Source: Hyaloraphidium curvatum
Lineage: Eukaryota > Monoblepharomycota > Hyaloraphidiomycetes > Hyaloraphidiales > Hyaloraphidiaceae
DNA length: 64,000 nucleotides
Direction: 5' to 3'
Assembly (NCBI GenBank): GCA_025558095.1
Contig: JAIVFI010000034.1
Span: forward strand, 1-64,000
Below the pieces are notes generated by a model that was given only the letters and a program-made list of their open reading frames with translations, was not told where the DNA came from and made no database searches. A program made the position numbers and the translations under genes. Shown here piece by piece: positions 10,256 through 20,934 of the stretch (its first letter is position 1; every line of letters begins with the position of its first letter).

Positions 10256-11339
10256 TCACAGCTTCGGCCCGCCCTTCTCCTTCCCGTTCCGGACGGCCCA
10301 CATCTGCTGCACCTGCCTCGCAACCGCCACCAGCTTCCCCGTGTTTGAATCCCACTGCCCGAACCCATCAGCTCCCCTCCTTCCCGACGACCAATCCTCA
10401 CGCGAACCCACCATGTGAAGCGCGTAGTCCCCAACCCCCTGCGTGATCGCCGTGTCCATGTCCGAGACGAAGAGCTTGCAGCCGGGCGAGGGGACGTGGA
10501 AGAAGTGGAGGGTCATGGCGATGGAACCGCTCATGCGGAGCTGGCGGGCGGGGCGCCGCCGGATGTGGTGGAATATGCGCTGGGGCAGTCGGCATGAATT
10601 AAGCGCGATGAAAGAACGGATCGTAGGCAACGCTCACGAAATCGGTCCAGATGTCGCCGAGGAGACATGCCGAAGCCAGGTCGAGCGGCCGGCCGTCCCG
10701 CCAGCCGACGTACGCCGCCGTCTTCTGCTTCCCGTTCAGCGGATCCGTCCCCTTGGGTATCCACGATACCTTGTAGTCGAAGTACTTTGACCGAAACGGC
10801 GACCCGTACTCCTCGCAGTCCTCCAGCGGCGGCAGCCGGGGCATCGCCATCTCCTCAAAGTCCAAATCGGCCCGGTCCCGCCGAAGCGACCCGTACGCGA
10901 ACGAGGCCGCGAAGTACACCGTCCCCGTCTCCTTGTCCCCGGCGCGGAGCTGCAGGTACGCTATGCTCTTCCCCTGCCTGACCGTCTCCACGTCGAACCG
11001 GACGGTCCGCGCGCCCTTGGTCGGCCCGAGGAACTGCGCCTGGATCGAGATCGGGTCCGGAAACCGGTCCCCGTTCCCGGTGTCGCGAAGGTACAGCTGG
11101 GCCGCGCGGTTGGACAGCGCCATCATGAAGCCGCCAAAGGCCGAGCCTCCCTCGTTCGACCAGTCCGAGCGCAGGGCGGCCTCGTAGGAGCCAGGGTGGC
11201 CGGGGAGAGGGGTTACCGCGTGGGTGACGCACTCGTCGAAGATGTAGAGTGGTGGTGCGGCGGATCCGAGGGCGGACGGGCCCACAGCCGCGCCGGAGCC
11301 GTCGGTAAGTGAATGTTCCGGGCGACTTCCGCCGTCCAT
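10256..11339 (-). CDS. TesB-like (hot-dog) acyl-CoA thioesterase family protein, second gene
   Basis: Exons 11339-10638 and 10579-10256 join in phase to 341 residues across a 58-nt intron (gtgagc...cccag). The first half shows the family layout: A-V-T-P-L-P-G-H-P-G-S-Y-E-A-A-L, then D-W-S-N-E-G-G-S-A-F-G-G-F. Next come P-D-P-I-S-I-Q-A-Q-F and A-R-T-V-R-F-D-V-E-T-V-R-Q-G. The second exon gives the second hot-dog (M-T-L-H-F-F-H-V-P). Predicted to act on acyl-CoA thioesters; substrate unknown. The start is uncertain: Met 11339 is used here, and an in-frame Met at 11504 would add 55 residues including a hydrophobic stretch. Only distantly similar to the thioesterase at 6167-7182. Confidence 0.75.
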
Positions 11340-11746
11340 CGCGAACGTGCCGTCCACAGCCCCTCGAGCGCGGTCTGGAGCGCCGAAAACGCGAGATGCG
11401 CGCGACGTGGGCCTCCAGAGGAGGAGAGGGAGGGAAACGGCGAGGACGGCGACGAATGGCCGCGTGTTTACATGCCGGCGTCGATCCCTTGCAGGGGGCT
11501 CCAAGCCGGTGGACCGACGCGTCTCTTCCCGCGTCCATCCCGCGCCTGTTCGCCGAGCCTTGCTCGAGAACCGGTGGCACCAGACCCCTGGACCCCGGGG
11601 TCGGACGGTCGGCGCTGCATCGCCACGCCCAGAAACACTCGCGGACGCAGGCCCGCCGCTCAGTTGATCCGTCGCATCGTGCCTTGGCCCGGTCGTCGCG
11701 CGTCCAGCCCCTGAAACGCGACCTCCTCTTCATATCCCCATTATAT
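11340..11746. other. Region between the thioesterase gene and MYND copy E
   Basis: About 400 bases between divergently transcribed genes, expected to hold both promoters. An open frame from Met 11309 runs through it into copy E, but the translated part is Arg-rich and has no counterpart in other copies, so I regard it as non-coding in origin. Confidence 0.35.
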
Positions 11747-12958
11747 ACGTCGTGGGGCTCCTTCGACGAGGCCGCGTTCCTGGCCGAGCTGGAGTGCCGC
11801 CTGGGCGCCGCCGGGGGCGCGTGCGACGCGCTCCTCGCCGCCGCCCAAGGCGGGCCGCAGCGCGACCCCGCCGACCCCGACGAGGCGCCCGCCGCCTTGG
11901 CCCAGTCGCGCGCCGCAACGGCCGCGCTGAACGGCTTGTGGGCGCCGCTCTTCGGGTTCCTGAAGGACGACGCCGCCGACCTCGTCGCGCTTCCCGCGCA
12001 GTCCGTCGCGGACCACCGGCTGAAGCTGCGGCCCTTTTTCGACCGCGGGGTCGTCCTGCCGCGCGATGGACCACCCGTGGATCTGGCGCAGAGGGTCTTG
12101 GGCCACCTCTTCCAGCGGATCGTCGCGCTCGGTCGCCGCTTCCTGCACGCGTTCCTGGACTCGGGTTTGCGGACTGCCTGGGGATATCCGACCATGGGCG
12201 AACTGTTCGGGCGGTACGAGGGGCTCGTCTCGGGGTCGCTCATCGGCTTCGATGTCCTGCCCTTCGCCGTGGTTTTCGGGGAACCGATGAACGGCGCCCA
12301 TACTCTGCTGAAGGCGGTGACTTGGTCCCAACCCCTACGCCGTCGCTACGCCGAGGATGTGGATCTGTTGGACGACATGGCGCGCTGCGCGGTCTCCAAC
12401 CCGTCGCTGCTGACCCTGTACGCCACGTCCGACTGGCGGTCTGCTGCTCCGGTGGAGGTCGTCGAGGAAGCCCTCTACCAGACCGCGGACATTATAGGAA
12501 CCCTCCTGATGCCGGTGCTCGAGCGGCCAAACCCCCTGCGCCGCCGCCTGGCCGCAAAACACCGCGCCGCGCGGGGCCAGCGGCTGCCCTTCCGCGACTC
12601 GCCCTGCCTCTGGGCTCCCGACGCCGCAAAGATGCTCATCGAGAGCCTCCCGTCCTCGCGCAGGGAGGCCTGCAACGGCAGTTACACCCAGCTGTACCGC
12701 TTCGGGGCGTCGCTGACCGAGGCGATCTTTCCGGGATCCGTCGCCGGGAGCCAGAACTTCCTCCTCCGCCGCAAGGCCCTGCACAGCGCGACGAGCGTGG
12801 CGGATAGCTGCGACGCCTGCGGGAAGCACCAGCAGGGCGAGCTGAAGCTGATGCGGTGCGGGCGCTGCGGGGTGGCGAGGTACTGCGGCGTGGAGTGCCA
12901 GCGCGCCTCGTGGAAGGAGCACAAGAAGGACTGCATCCCCAGGAACTCGTCGTCTTGA
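11747..12958 (+). CDS. MYND-finger family member, copy E, only copy with an uninterrupted body
   Basis: The most complete family member: 403 residues from the aligned start to the stop at 12958, without frameshift. Order: W-G-S-F-D-E-A-A-F-L-A-E-L-E (N-terminal motif), L-R-P-F-F-D-R-G, V-D-L-A-Q-R-V-L-G-H-L-F, A-L-G-R-R-F-L-H-A-F-L-D-S-G-L-R. Then P-L-R-R-R-Y-A-E-D-V-D-L-L-D-D-M-A-R-C, V-L-E-R-P-N-P-L-R-R-R and a full MYND finger. At the position of the ATG used by the other copies there is ACG (11747-11749), so translation must begin at ACG or at an upstream ATG such as 11309, which would give 549 residues. Function unknown; MYND fingers usually bind partner proteins. Confidence 0.7.
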   Translation, partial: TSWGSFDEAAFLAELECRLGAAGGACDALLAAAQGGPQRDPADPDEAPAALAQSRAATAALNGLWAPLFGFLKDDAADLVALPAQSVADHRLKLRPFFDRGVVLPRDGPPVDLAQRVLGHLFQRIVALGRRFLHAFLDSGLRTAWGYPTMGELFGRYEGLVSGSLIGFDVLPFAVVFGEPMNGAHTLLKAVTWSQPLRRRYAEDVDLLDDMARCAVSNPSLLTLYATSDWRSAAPVEVVEEALYQTADIIGTLLMPVLERPNPLRRRLAAKHRAARGQRLPFRDSPCLWAPDAAKMLIESLPSSRREACNGSYTQLYRFGASLTEAIFPGSVAGSQNFLLRRKALHSATSVADSCDACGKHQQGELKLMRCGRCGVARYCGVECQRASWKEHKKDCIPRNSSS

Positions 12959-13005
12959 ACATTTTGCAGCAAATCTCAATCCGAATGTCGACCGAACGGC
13001 CACAT

Positions 13006-13814
13006 TCACTCTTTGGCAGAGCTCTTTGGAACGCAGTCCCTCTTGTGCTCCTTCCACGCCGCGCGCTGGCAGTCTGCTCCGCAGTACCTCGCGATCCCGC
13101 AGCGCCCGCACCGCATCAGCTTCACCACGCCCCGAGACTTCCCGCAGTGATTGCAAGCGTCCTCCGCCATCGTCACATTCCTGAGGCTATCGCGGCTGGG
13201 AACCTACTCCGGGTCAATCGGAACGTAGTAGTTGAACTCCCCAGGCATCACGGTGTCCGAGATCCGCTTCGAAATCCGGAGCATGTCGGCGGAGACGCTC
13301 CGTATCGCACCACGCCGGTGAAGCGTCACCCCGTTGACAACATCATCTCGATCATCCAGTAGAACGGAATGTCCGTCAGACGCGTGTCGTCCCCTTCCTC
13401 GTCGATTTTGGTCGGATAGTTCCAAGCGGTCCGGATGTTCGTATCCAGATAGCATGCCAGGATCCGGCGCCCCAGGCCAATGAGCGGGTTCACGAGGTGG
13501 CCCAAGACGCGCTGCGCCAGTTCCGGCGGCGGTGGCGTCAGCGGAACTTCTTCGGAGCTTCGGAAGAATGGCACGAGCTTTGTGCGGTCGGTAGCCGGGT
13601 CCACCAGAAGGCCGGTGAGGAGCTGCACGGCGGGGGAAAGAGACTCCGTGGCACCCTGTGCTGCCGACAAGTTGCCAACATCGTCCCTCGCCTCGGTTTC
13701 CGCCGGCCCGTCTTTCGCGGCGGCAAGGAACTCGTCCACCAGCTGTCCCCCGGCGATGAGGTGGCGGTTGACCTCTGCCAAGAAGGCGCCCTCGTCGAAC
13801 GAGCTCCAGGACAT
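13006..13814 (-). pseudogene. MYND-finger family member, copy F, internally truncated
   Basis: The start motif M-S-W-S-S-F-D-E-G-A-F-L-A-E-V begins at 13814. The frame is good through P-E-L-A-Q-R-V-L-G-H-L and D-T-N-I-R-T-A-W-N-Y-P-T, but the middle block (P-L-R-R-R ... L-D-D-L-A-R-C ... E-R-P-N-P-W-R-R) is absent. After a frame change near 13330 the sequence continues to a TAG at 13204-13206. The same frame then runs on to a perfect MYND finger ending at 13006. All zinc-binding residues of the finger are present. Likely a deleted and interrupted copy; the finger alone, starting at a local Met, could still be a small open frame. Confidence 0.7.
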
Positions 13815-14060
13815 GACTCGGGAGCTGAACGGAGATGAAGTAGAGGCTTCGAATGCCGTGGTCGCGGGCTTGGTTGCTCCTGGGACGCACGAACGACTCT
13901 AGCGGCAAGGAAGCCACAGGCTCGCAGGTCATACGCGTCGATGCATTCCCACACCCAACCCAAATCGCCGGAAATCGAACAGGAATCACAGTCCACGGTA
14001 ATCTTGGCATCTTTTCTGGACCAGCCCAGAGCTGCAGCGTCCAACTTGAGGGCCTTGTCC
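13815..14060 (-). promoter_or_regulatory. Upstream region of MYND copy F conserved with that of copy G
   Basis: Read on the minus strand, this stretch resembles the plus-strand sequence at 19446-19674 upstream of copy G. Matching blocks occur in the same order: GGTCCAGAAA followed by GATGCC, TTCGATTTCCG, TCCCAGGAGCA, AAGCCCGCG and TCATCTCCG, then the ATG. Non-coding conservation between two decayed paralogues means either a recent segmental copy or a retained promoter. No gene is seen in the rest of the 520-base gap up to 14334. Confidence 0.5.
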
Positions 14061-14334
14061 TTTGATCGGGGGACATCCGAGGTTGCGCGGAGGAGCCTGC
14101 TCAGGAATTGGTCAGAGACGGAAGCTTGGCTACGCGGTGCCGCTAGAGATGGTGGAGGAGTATCTGATTTTCAATGAGCAGAGGCATTTCCGTTCTTTGA
14201 ATCCGGAGCACCCTTGTTGCGTTTGCCGCCGCGGGCGTCGCCAATCGTCGGGCCGACTCGCCAACCGTCTCCCGCGCTTCCGACCCCGCACTTCTCGGCA
14301 TTCCGCCCCGTCGGATTAATCTCCTATTTGTGCG

Positions 14335-16930
14335 ATGAGCGAGCTCCGCTGGGATGGACGGACCGTCGTCGTCACCGGCGCCGGCAACGTGCGTTCGCCT
14401 CGCGGAGTTCCCGGAGGGCGAACCGACGAAGTTGTCCACAGGGCCTCGGCAAGGCCTACGCCCTGTTCTTCGCGTCCAGGGGCGCGAACGTCGTCGTGAA
14501 CGACCTCGGTGGAGGGGGATTCGGCGGCGGCGCGAGCTCGGCGGCCGCGGACTCGGTGGTCCAGGAGATCACGAGCAAGGGGGGGCGCGCGGTGGCCAAC
14601 TACGACTCGGTCGAGAACGGGGACCGGATCATCGACACCGCCATCAAGGTATGTCTTTTTGGGAGTGTGGGGACCAGGTCATTGACACCGCCGTCGGCCT
14701 CCCCCTGGGCAACTGCTCGGCGACCTTCCCCCTGCCTTCTGCGACCCATTCCATCGACTACCATGAAGGCCTTCGGCAGGGTTGACGTGTTGATCAACAA
14801 CGCCGGCAGTTGGTATAAACGTGCACGAGGTAGCGGCGGACTCTTACCATCTCGCCAGTCCTCCGCGACAAGAGCTTCGCCCGCATGACCGACGAGGACT
14901 GGGACCTCATCTTCAAGGTGCACTACCTCGGAGCTTACAAGTGCTCCCGCGCGGCGTGGCCCCACATGCAGGTTGGGATACCTTCGGGCTCGGGTTGTCG
15001 CCAGCCTTTGATTGTGGCCGCCGTCCACAGAACCAGAAGTTCGGCCGGATCATCAACACCGCCTCGGGAGCCGGTATCTACGGCAACTTCGGCCAGGTCA
15101 ACTACTCGGGTATGCCGTTCTCGTAGGAGCCGGTCGGGCGGAGCTTGACCACATCGGATCGCCAGCCGCCAAGCTCGCCGTCCACGGCTTCACCCGCACA
15201 CTCGCCGTCGAGGGTGCCAAGTACAACATCACCGCCAACACGCTGGCGCCCCTTGCCGGCAGCCGTCTGACGGCGACCGTGTGGCCCGAGGGTAAGCTGG
15301 ACTCGGCCAGCAACAGGGTCATGTTCTCACGTTCGCCCTTTTCCACAGAGATGCTGAAAGTCATGGCGCCCGAGTACCTCGTGCCCCCCGTCGCCTACCT
15401 CGTCCACGAGAACACCAAGGAGACCGGCAACGTGATCGAGTCAGCGGCCGGCTGGATCGCCAAGCTGCGCTGGCAGCGGACGGCCCCCGTGATCTTCAAG
15501 ACCGACGGCAGCTTCACCCCGGAGGCCGTCGCGGCGAGGTGGAAGGAGGCTAACGACTTTGAGAGGCCGGGCCAGGAGTACCCGGAACGCACGGCGGACA
15601 AGGACCTGCTCGCCGTCGCCGCCCTGGCCAAGACCCTCCCCGCCAACCCGCAGGGCCCCGCCGTCCGCCTTGACGGCAAGGTCGCTCTCGTTACTGGTGG
15701 AGGTCGAGGATTGGGGCGCGCGTACGCGCTCCTGCTGGCCAAGATGGGCGCCAAGGTCGTCGTCAACGACTACGGCGCGGGCCTGTTTGCGGATGGGACG
15801 GCGAGCACCGGGCCGGCGGACGAGGTGGTGGCCGAGATCACCAAGAACGGTGGGACGGCGGTGGCTTCGTACGCGAGCGTCGAGGAGGGCGAGAAAATCG
15901 TCGAGGTGCGGACGCACCTTGCGTGGAATCGGACGCGTTCTGATTCCACCTTTGCGTCTTTCTGTGCGGCACAGACCGCCATCAAAGCCTTCGGCACTGT
16001 TCATATCCTCGTCTCCAACGCCGGCGTGCTCCGCGACAAGTCGTTCGCGCGGATGTCGGACCAGGACTGGTGGGCACAAATGGGTCATGTGTCTCGGCCA
16101 ACTCTTCTGACGGTCTTTTAACAGGGACCTCGTGTACCGCATCCACCTCCGCGGCATGTACAAGGTCGCCAAGGCCGTATGGCCTCACAGTGAGTCCTGG
16201 ATCGCGATGCTGAGCTCTTCCCCTCTGACCCTGTGCCAGTGCAAAAGCAGCAGTACGGCCGTATCGTCGTCACCAGCAGCCCGTCCGGCCTGTTCGGCAA
16301 GTGGGTAGCCGATTCCGGCAGAACGTGATTTTTGCTCACCTCCTTTTCTCGTCAGCTTTGGTCAGGCCAACTACTCTGCCGCCAAGCTCGGCACCGTCGG
16401 CTTCGCCCTCGCCCTCGCCCTGGAGGGCGCGCCCAAGAACATCCTCGTCAACACGCTGTGCCCCAACGCGGCGACGCGCATGACCGAGACCGTCATGACC
16501 AAGGAGCAGCTCGAGCAGCTCTCGGTCGACTTCGTCGCCCCCGTGGTCGGGTACCTCGTGTCGGAGCAGAACAACGTCACGGGCGGGATCTTCGAGGCCG
16601 GCGGCGGTGAGTGTTGCGGAGTTGTCGCCGTGTCGCGCCAAACTGATGGGCTTCGGGACAGGCTGGCTCGCCCGCGACCGCTGGCAGCGCTCGCACGGCG
16701 CCTTCATCCCCCTCACCCCGCCCGGCAACTACACCGTCGAGAAGGTTGCCAAGGAGTGGCACAACGTGCTCGACTTCTCCGACCCGGCCAAGGTCTCCTT
16801 CCCCACCGCGACCCGCTCGCAGATGGAGCAGGTCGTCAAGAACGTGCCCGGCCTGTCGACCAACAACCGCAAGTCGAGGGACGACATCAAGGCGGACCAG
16901 GACGCGATGCGCGGCTCGAGCAAGCTCTGA
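14335..16930 (+). CDS. Peroxisomal multifunctional beta-oxidation protein, Fox2-like, two SDR domains only
   Basis: Twelve exons join in frame to 638 residues: 14335-14388, 14442-14648, 14769-14808, 14859-14971, 15031-15109, 15166-15291, 15349-15905, 15975-16069, 16125-16189, 16240-16300, 16356-16606 and 16662-16930. Each of two tandem short-chain dehydrogenase domains has a nucleotide-binding Gly motif ([16 protein letters not shown]), an N-A-G motif, and Y-S-A-A-K active-site residues. This is the (3R)-hydroxyacyl-CoA dehydrogenase part of fungal Fox2. The hydratase 2 (MaoC) domain that normally follows in Fox2 is absent: the frame ends shortly after the second SDR. The C-terminal S-K-L is a classic PTS1 signal, so peroxisomal location is well supported. 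Confidence 0.9.
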
Positions 16931-16992
16931 ACATGTCCGAGCAATCGTGTCTATGTAGCTTTGGAATCCACGCCGCCGTTCCCACCTCACTC

Positions 16993-19368
16993 TCACCGCG
17001 CTTTGGCAAACTCGGCCAGCGCCTCCTCCCTGTACCCGTCCCCCTTCCCGCCCTTGGCCTTGTAGTCCTTCACCGCCGCGTCGACGACCCGCATCACCTG
17101 CAGCGTCCGCTCCTCGTCCAGCCTGCGCCCGACTACCTGCACCCCCGTCGGCGCCGAGGCGAACTTTTCGGGGGCGTAGAAGGAGTGCAGCATCCGCTCG
17201 AAGGCGTTGTACTTGTCCGAGGCGGGATAGGGAGCGTCCAGGGCGGCGTCAACATTGGAGATCGGGACGGTGCCGGCCGACCAGTCTGAAACCGGGGGAT
17301 GAGCGTGTGGACGGCAAGACAGCAGCGGGCGGGCCTACCGAGGAGGGAGTAGAGCATCGTGTAGGTCAGGCTGGCCATGAACTTGCGGCCGGTGCGGTGC
17401 GGCACGGCCGGCAGCGCCATGACGGGGCAGATGATGGCGTCCACACCGGATTCGTTTAGCTGGTCGAGGTAGCGGTGCTTGAAGGCGTCGCGTTGGACTG
17501 TGGGGGGAAGTCAATGACCCGACGTCAGCAGCCTCGTCAGCTGGCTCGGTCGTGTCCACCCACGGACGAGCTCCCAAGCCTGCGCGACCGTGCAGCCCTT
17601 GCCCTCGCCGGCCTTTTGCTCCCAGATCCCCACGCGCTTGGCGGCCTCGTCGTTGGCCCAGTCATCCTCGAGGAACTTGCCGTTGCCGAACCTGTGCGGA
17701 CACGAACGCAAGGAAGCTTGATCAGTCCACGAAGACGACTAAGCCACGCGATGCGTACTTCAGGAACGGGTCCTCGATGTACTCGTCCACCCTCTCCCCG
17801 CTGTCCTTCAGGATCTTCTTGAGCGCCGCGTGCCCGTCCGAGGTCCACAGGGCATACATGACGCCCAGCAGCGTGTCGCTCTCGGTCACCTCGAACGGCA
17901 CCACCTCGTGCCCCTGCGCCCTGAGCGCCTCGCACGCGATCTTGACCGCGCGCGCGATCGGCGGGGAGGGAAGCAGCAGCCCGTTGGTGTGGTAGTACCC
18001 GACCCGCAGCTTGGGCTTCAGCGGCGCGGGCGGGGAGTAGGGCAGCGGGATGACGTCGGGGTCGTACCGCGCCTGGTGCGACGAGACAAAGGCGCGGAGG
18101 TACAGGTCGAGGTCGTCGATGGTGTTGGCCATCGGGCCCTGCACGCCGTAGATGCCGCCGGGGGTGCCGAGGTACACGACGCGGCCGCCCTTGCGGGAGA
18201 GGCGGTTGATCGAGGGCTGTGGAGGGAGGGGTTGAGAAAGCAGGCGAAAAGGGCAAGCGAAGACGAGCGCACCCGAAGGGAGTAGATGCCGTTGAACATC
18301 TGTGGGTGGGTTCGATGTCAAACTACGTTCAACCTCGGCGGCCGACCCAAACGGCACCCACCCCCGGGATCCGAATGCTGCCCCCCAGGTCCGTCCCCAC
18401 GCCAATCCAGCTCCCCCTGAGCGCGACCAGCGCGCCTTCGCCGGACGACGAGCCGCCGGCGGTCAGAGCCAGGTTGTGCGGGTTCAGCGTGGTGCCGAAG
18501 ACGGGGTTCCAGGATTCGTAGGTCATCATGACTGAAAGAACGTGAGTAGGAGGAGAGCACAAGGCGGGAAGAGCCCACTTTGCGGGATGTTGGTCTTCGC
18601 GAAGACGATCCTGTGGGTGAAAGAAAACGCCATTCAGATGAGCCTTTGTCGGATCATCAGCCCTCCGCTCCACCCACGCTCCCTGCTCCTCGAGCACCCG
18701 TACCACCACGCTCCGCCCCGCTGCGCCCTGCCGCGCGTTCCCTATCCATGCCGCGAGTCCGATGGTCGAGTCGACGCCGGGGTAGTCGAAGAGGTCCTTG
18801 ATCGAGATGGGGAGGCCGAAGAGGGGAGGGAGGGGGCTTGGGGGGTTCGCGTCCAGCTCGGCCGCTCTGCGGTGAGGAGGGAAGGGCGGTTGGTATCGTA
18901 GCGAGGGCACCGTGGGGTGGGAGACAGCGGGGCGTCGACGGGGGAGATGCCCAACCGTCCGCCACGCTCAGCCCCGCAATCCCACCTCTTGAGCGCGTCC
19001 TCGAACATGATTTCCGTCAGGCAGTTGGTGATTTGGTGGGCGACGGCGGCCCGGTGGCATATCGCCTCTGCGGTCCGCCCGGCTCAGGACGCGTCCCCTC
19101 CGCCCGCGTTCCCGAGCCCACCGGTGACCTCGACGCACGTCCACTCCTTCTTCGCCAGCTTTGCCACGACCTCCGTCCCGCTCTTCCCGGTGATCTCGAG
19201 CTCCCTCGGCGTGAACCAGCCCGACGCGTCGAGCCATTGGGAGATGCCCGTCGGCGGCACGCCGTTGAGCTGCTCCGCCGTCAGCTTCCACTTCTCGGGG
19301 ATCAGCGCTGCGCGGCGCAGGCGCTTGGCCTCGCGCGCCGCGTGCCACGCGGGGGAGTGGCCGTCCAT
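16993..19368 (-). CDS. Amidase-signature hydrolase (fungal acetamidase/FAAH-like)
   Basis: A multi-exon gene read across all three minus frames, from Met 19368 to the stop at 16993, with roughly nine short introns whose exact ends were not all fixed. Fragments occur in family order: C-H-R-A-A-V-A-H-Q-I-T-N-C-L-T-E, G-L-P-I-S-I-K-D (catalytic Lys), T-A-G-G-S-S-S-G-E-G-A-L (bridging Ser) and G-T-D-L-G-G-S-I-R-I-P (nucleophile Ser). Then come L-G-T-P-G-G-I-Y-G-V-Q-G-P-M, L-R-V-G-Y-Y and A-I-I-C-P-V-M-A-L-P-A-V-P-H. All three residues of the Ser-Ser-Lys triad are present. The family hydrolyses amides, including fatty-acid amides; the substrate here cannot be told. Confidence 0.85.
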
Positions 19369-19445
19369 CGCGGGGATTGCGTGCGGCGGGAAGGCGGATG
19401 GGATGGAAGGCGGGGGCGGCGAGGCTCGCCAGCCGAAAAGGCAAC

Positions 19446-19674
19446 CCGCTCTGAGCTGGTCCAGAAAGGATGCCCAGAGTATGCTGAACTTTGATTTGTA
19501 TTCGATTTCCGCCGTTTGGGTGTGGACTGAATGGACGGATGGACAGGCGGGCGTAGGCTTCCGTGCGATTGACCACCTCATCGTTCTCGCCGTTCGTGCT
19601 TCCTCCCAGGAGCAGCGAAGCCCGCGGTCACGGTACTCGAGCCCTCTCCATCATCTCCGCTCGGCAACCGGGCG
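19446..19674 (+). promoter_or_regulatory. Upstream region of MYND copy G conserved with copy F
   Basis: Partner of the block at 13815-14060. The shared order of short identical runs extends to the start codon of copy G at 19675. It starts downstream of the divergent amidase gene, so the same stretch may also carry the amidase promoter. Confidence 0.5.
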
Positions 19675-20909
19675 ATGTCCCGGAGCTCGTTCGACGAGGG
19701 CGCGTTCGTGGCCGAAGTGGAGCGCCAACTCAGCGCGGGGGACGCGGCACTCGACGAGGTTGTCGACCTTGGGCGGGCGGGTCCGAAATTCTTGGAATCC
19801 GACCGGATCCGAGAGCCAGCGGTGGAGGCCGCTCGAAAGGCGGCAAGGCTTTACGAGGCCGCGGACAACCTGCTCATCGTCCTCGCTTCCGACAAGAAGG
19901 AACTGCGCACCCTCGGCGCCTCGTGGGAAGCTATACCTGACCGCCGCGTGCTGCTGCGTCCTTTCTTCGGTGGCGGTCGGGTGCCAGAGATATCGCAGAA
20001 ACCCGCGGACGATGTCGCGAGGCGGGTCGTCGTGCGGCTCTTCCCGCGCACTGTCGCGATCACCCGGCGGTGCCTCAAGGCCTTCCTCGATTCCGACCTA
20101 CGTACCACGTGGAGCTACCCAACAATGGACCAGATCTCCCTGCTCTCGGACGAAGATTGGTCGCGTGCGGGCCAGTGGAAAGGCGGCTTCAACTTCGCGC
20201 GTTTCGGCAACATGTTTTGGACCACCATGCTCGCCGCGCAAGGCCCGCTCTTTAGGCTCGTTGTCTTTTCGAGGCCGCTTCGGCGGAGGCTCGCAGAGGA
20301 TACGGACCATCTCGACGATCTCGCGCGGTCCATTGTCTCGAACCTCGCTCCTGAGCTTGCTGTCGTTCCCAAACTTGCCGTCCTCGGCACCGGATCAAGT
20401 CCTTTCGGCCGCGCTGACCAATACTGGCGGTCTGATGGGCGGCCTGTTCACGCTCATTGTGGAAAGGCCCAATCCTTGGCGGCGCAAGGTGGACAACGGC
20501 GAGAGCGGACCTGCAGAGGGCCGGGTGACGGCTCCCGTCCTGTGGGTGTGCCGTGTGGCGCATACGGTACTACGCAGCATTCCCGAAGCTCGTTACCTGG
20601 GTGGAAAGCACCATTCGCAGCCCGCAACAAGTCTGGCAATCCCTACAGGAGGTTGTCGCACCGGGCCGCGCGACAGGGAACCCTGCGCGCAGCGACGGTC
20701 TCACTCTCCGGCGCGAACGCTTTTCTCGCAGCGGCTTTGCGCCCGACATTGACAGCTGTGATCACTGCGGGAAGCCGCGGGGCGAGGTGAAGCTGATGCG
20801 GTGCGGGCGGTGCGGGATCGCGATGTTCTGCGGAACGGATTGCCAGTGGGCGGCCTGGAAGGAGCACAAGAAGGTCTGCGTTCCGATGGGCTCGGCGTCC
20901 GGAAAGTAA
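19675..20909 (+). pseudogene. MYND-finger family member, copy G, with two frameshifts
   Basis: Begins M-S-R-S-S-F-D-E-G-A-F-V-A-E-V and is open through L-L-R-P-F-F-G-G-G, D-S-D-L-R-T-T-W-S-Y-P-T and P-L-R-R-R-L-A-E-D-T-D-H-L-D-D-L-A-R. At about 20340 the expected S-N-P-S-L-L is broken by a loss of two C residues. The next frame gives L-I-V-E-R-P-N-P-W-R-R-K. A further shift near 20560 enters the frame ending in a MYND finger at 20909. The finger is mostly intact (C-D-H-C, C-G-R-C, C-G-T-D-C, H-K-K-V-C). Paralogues read straight through these points, so indels rather than introns are the simpler explanation. Confidence 0.75.
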
Positions 20910-20934
20910 ATAAAACCGATCAGTCGACACCGCG

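Noticed and set aside
18917-20752. A 611-residue plus-strand frame
   Set aside because: It runs antisense through the amidase gene and then through out-of-frame parts of MYND copy G; it joins unrelated segments.
4831-20909. Explaining all MYND frame changes as introns
   Set aside because: Paralogues encode aligned residues through the same positions, and suitable GT/GC...AG pairs restoring frame are absent at most of them.
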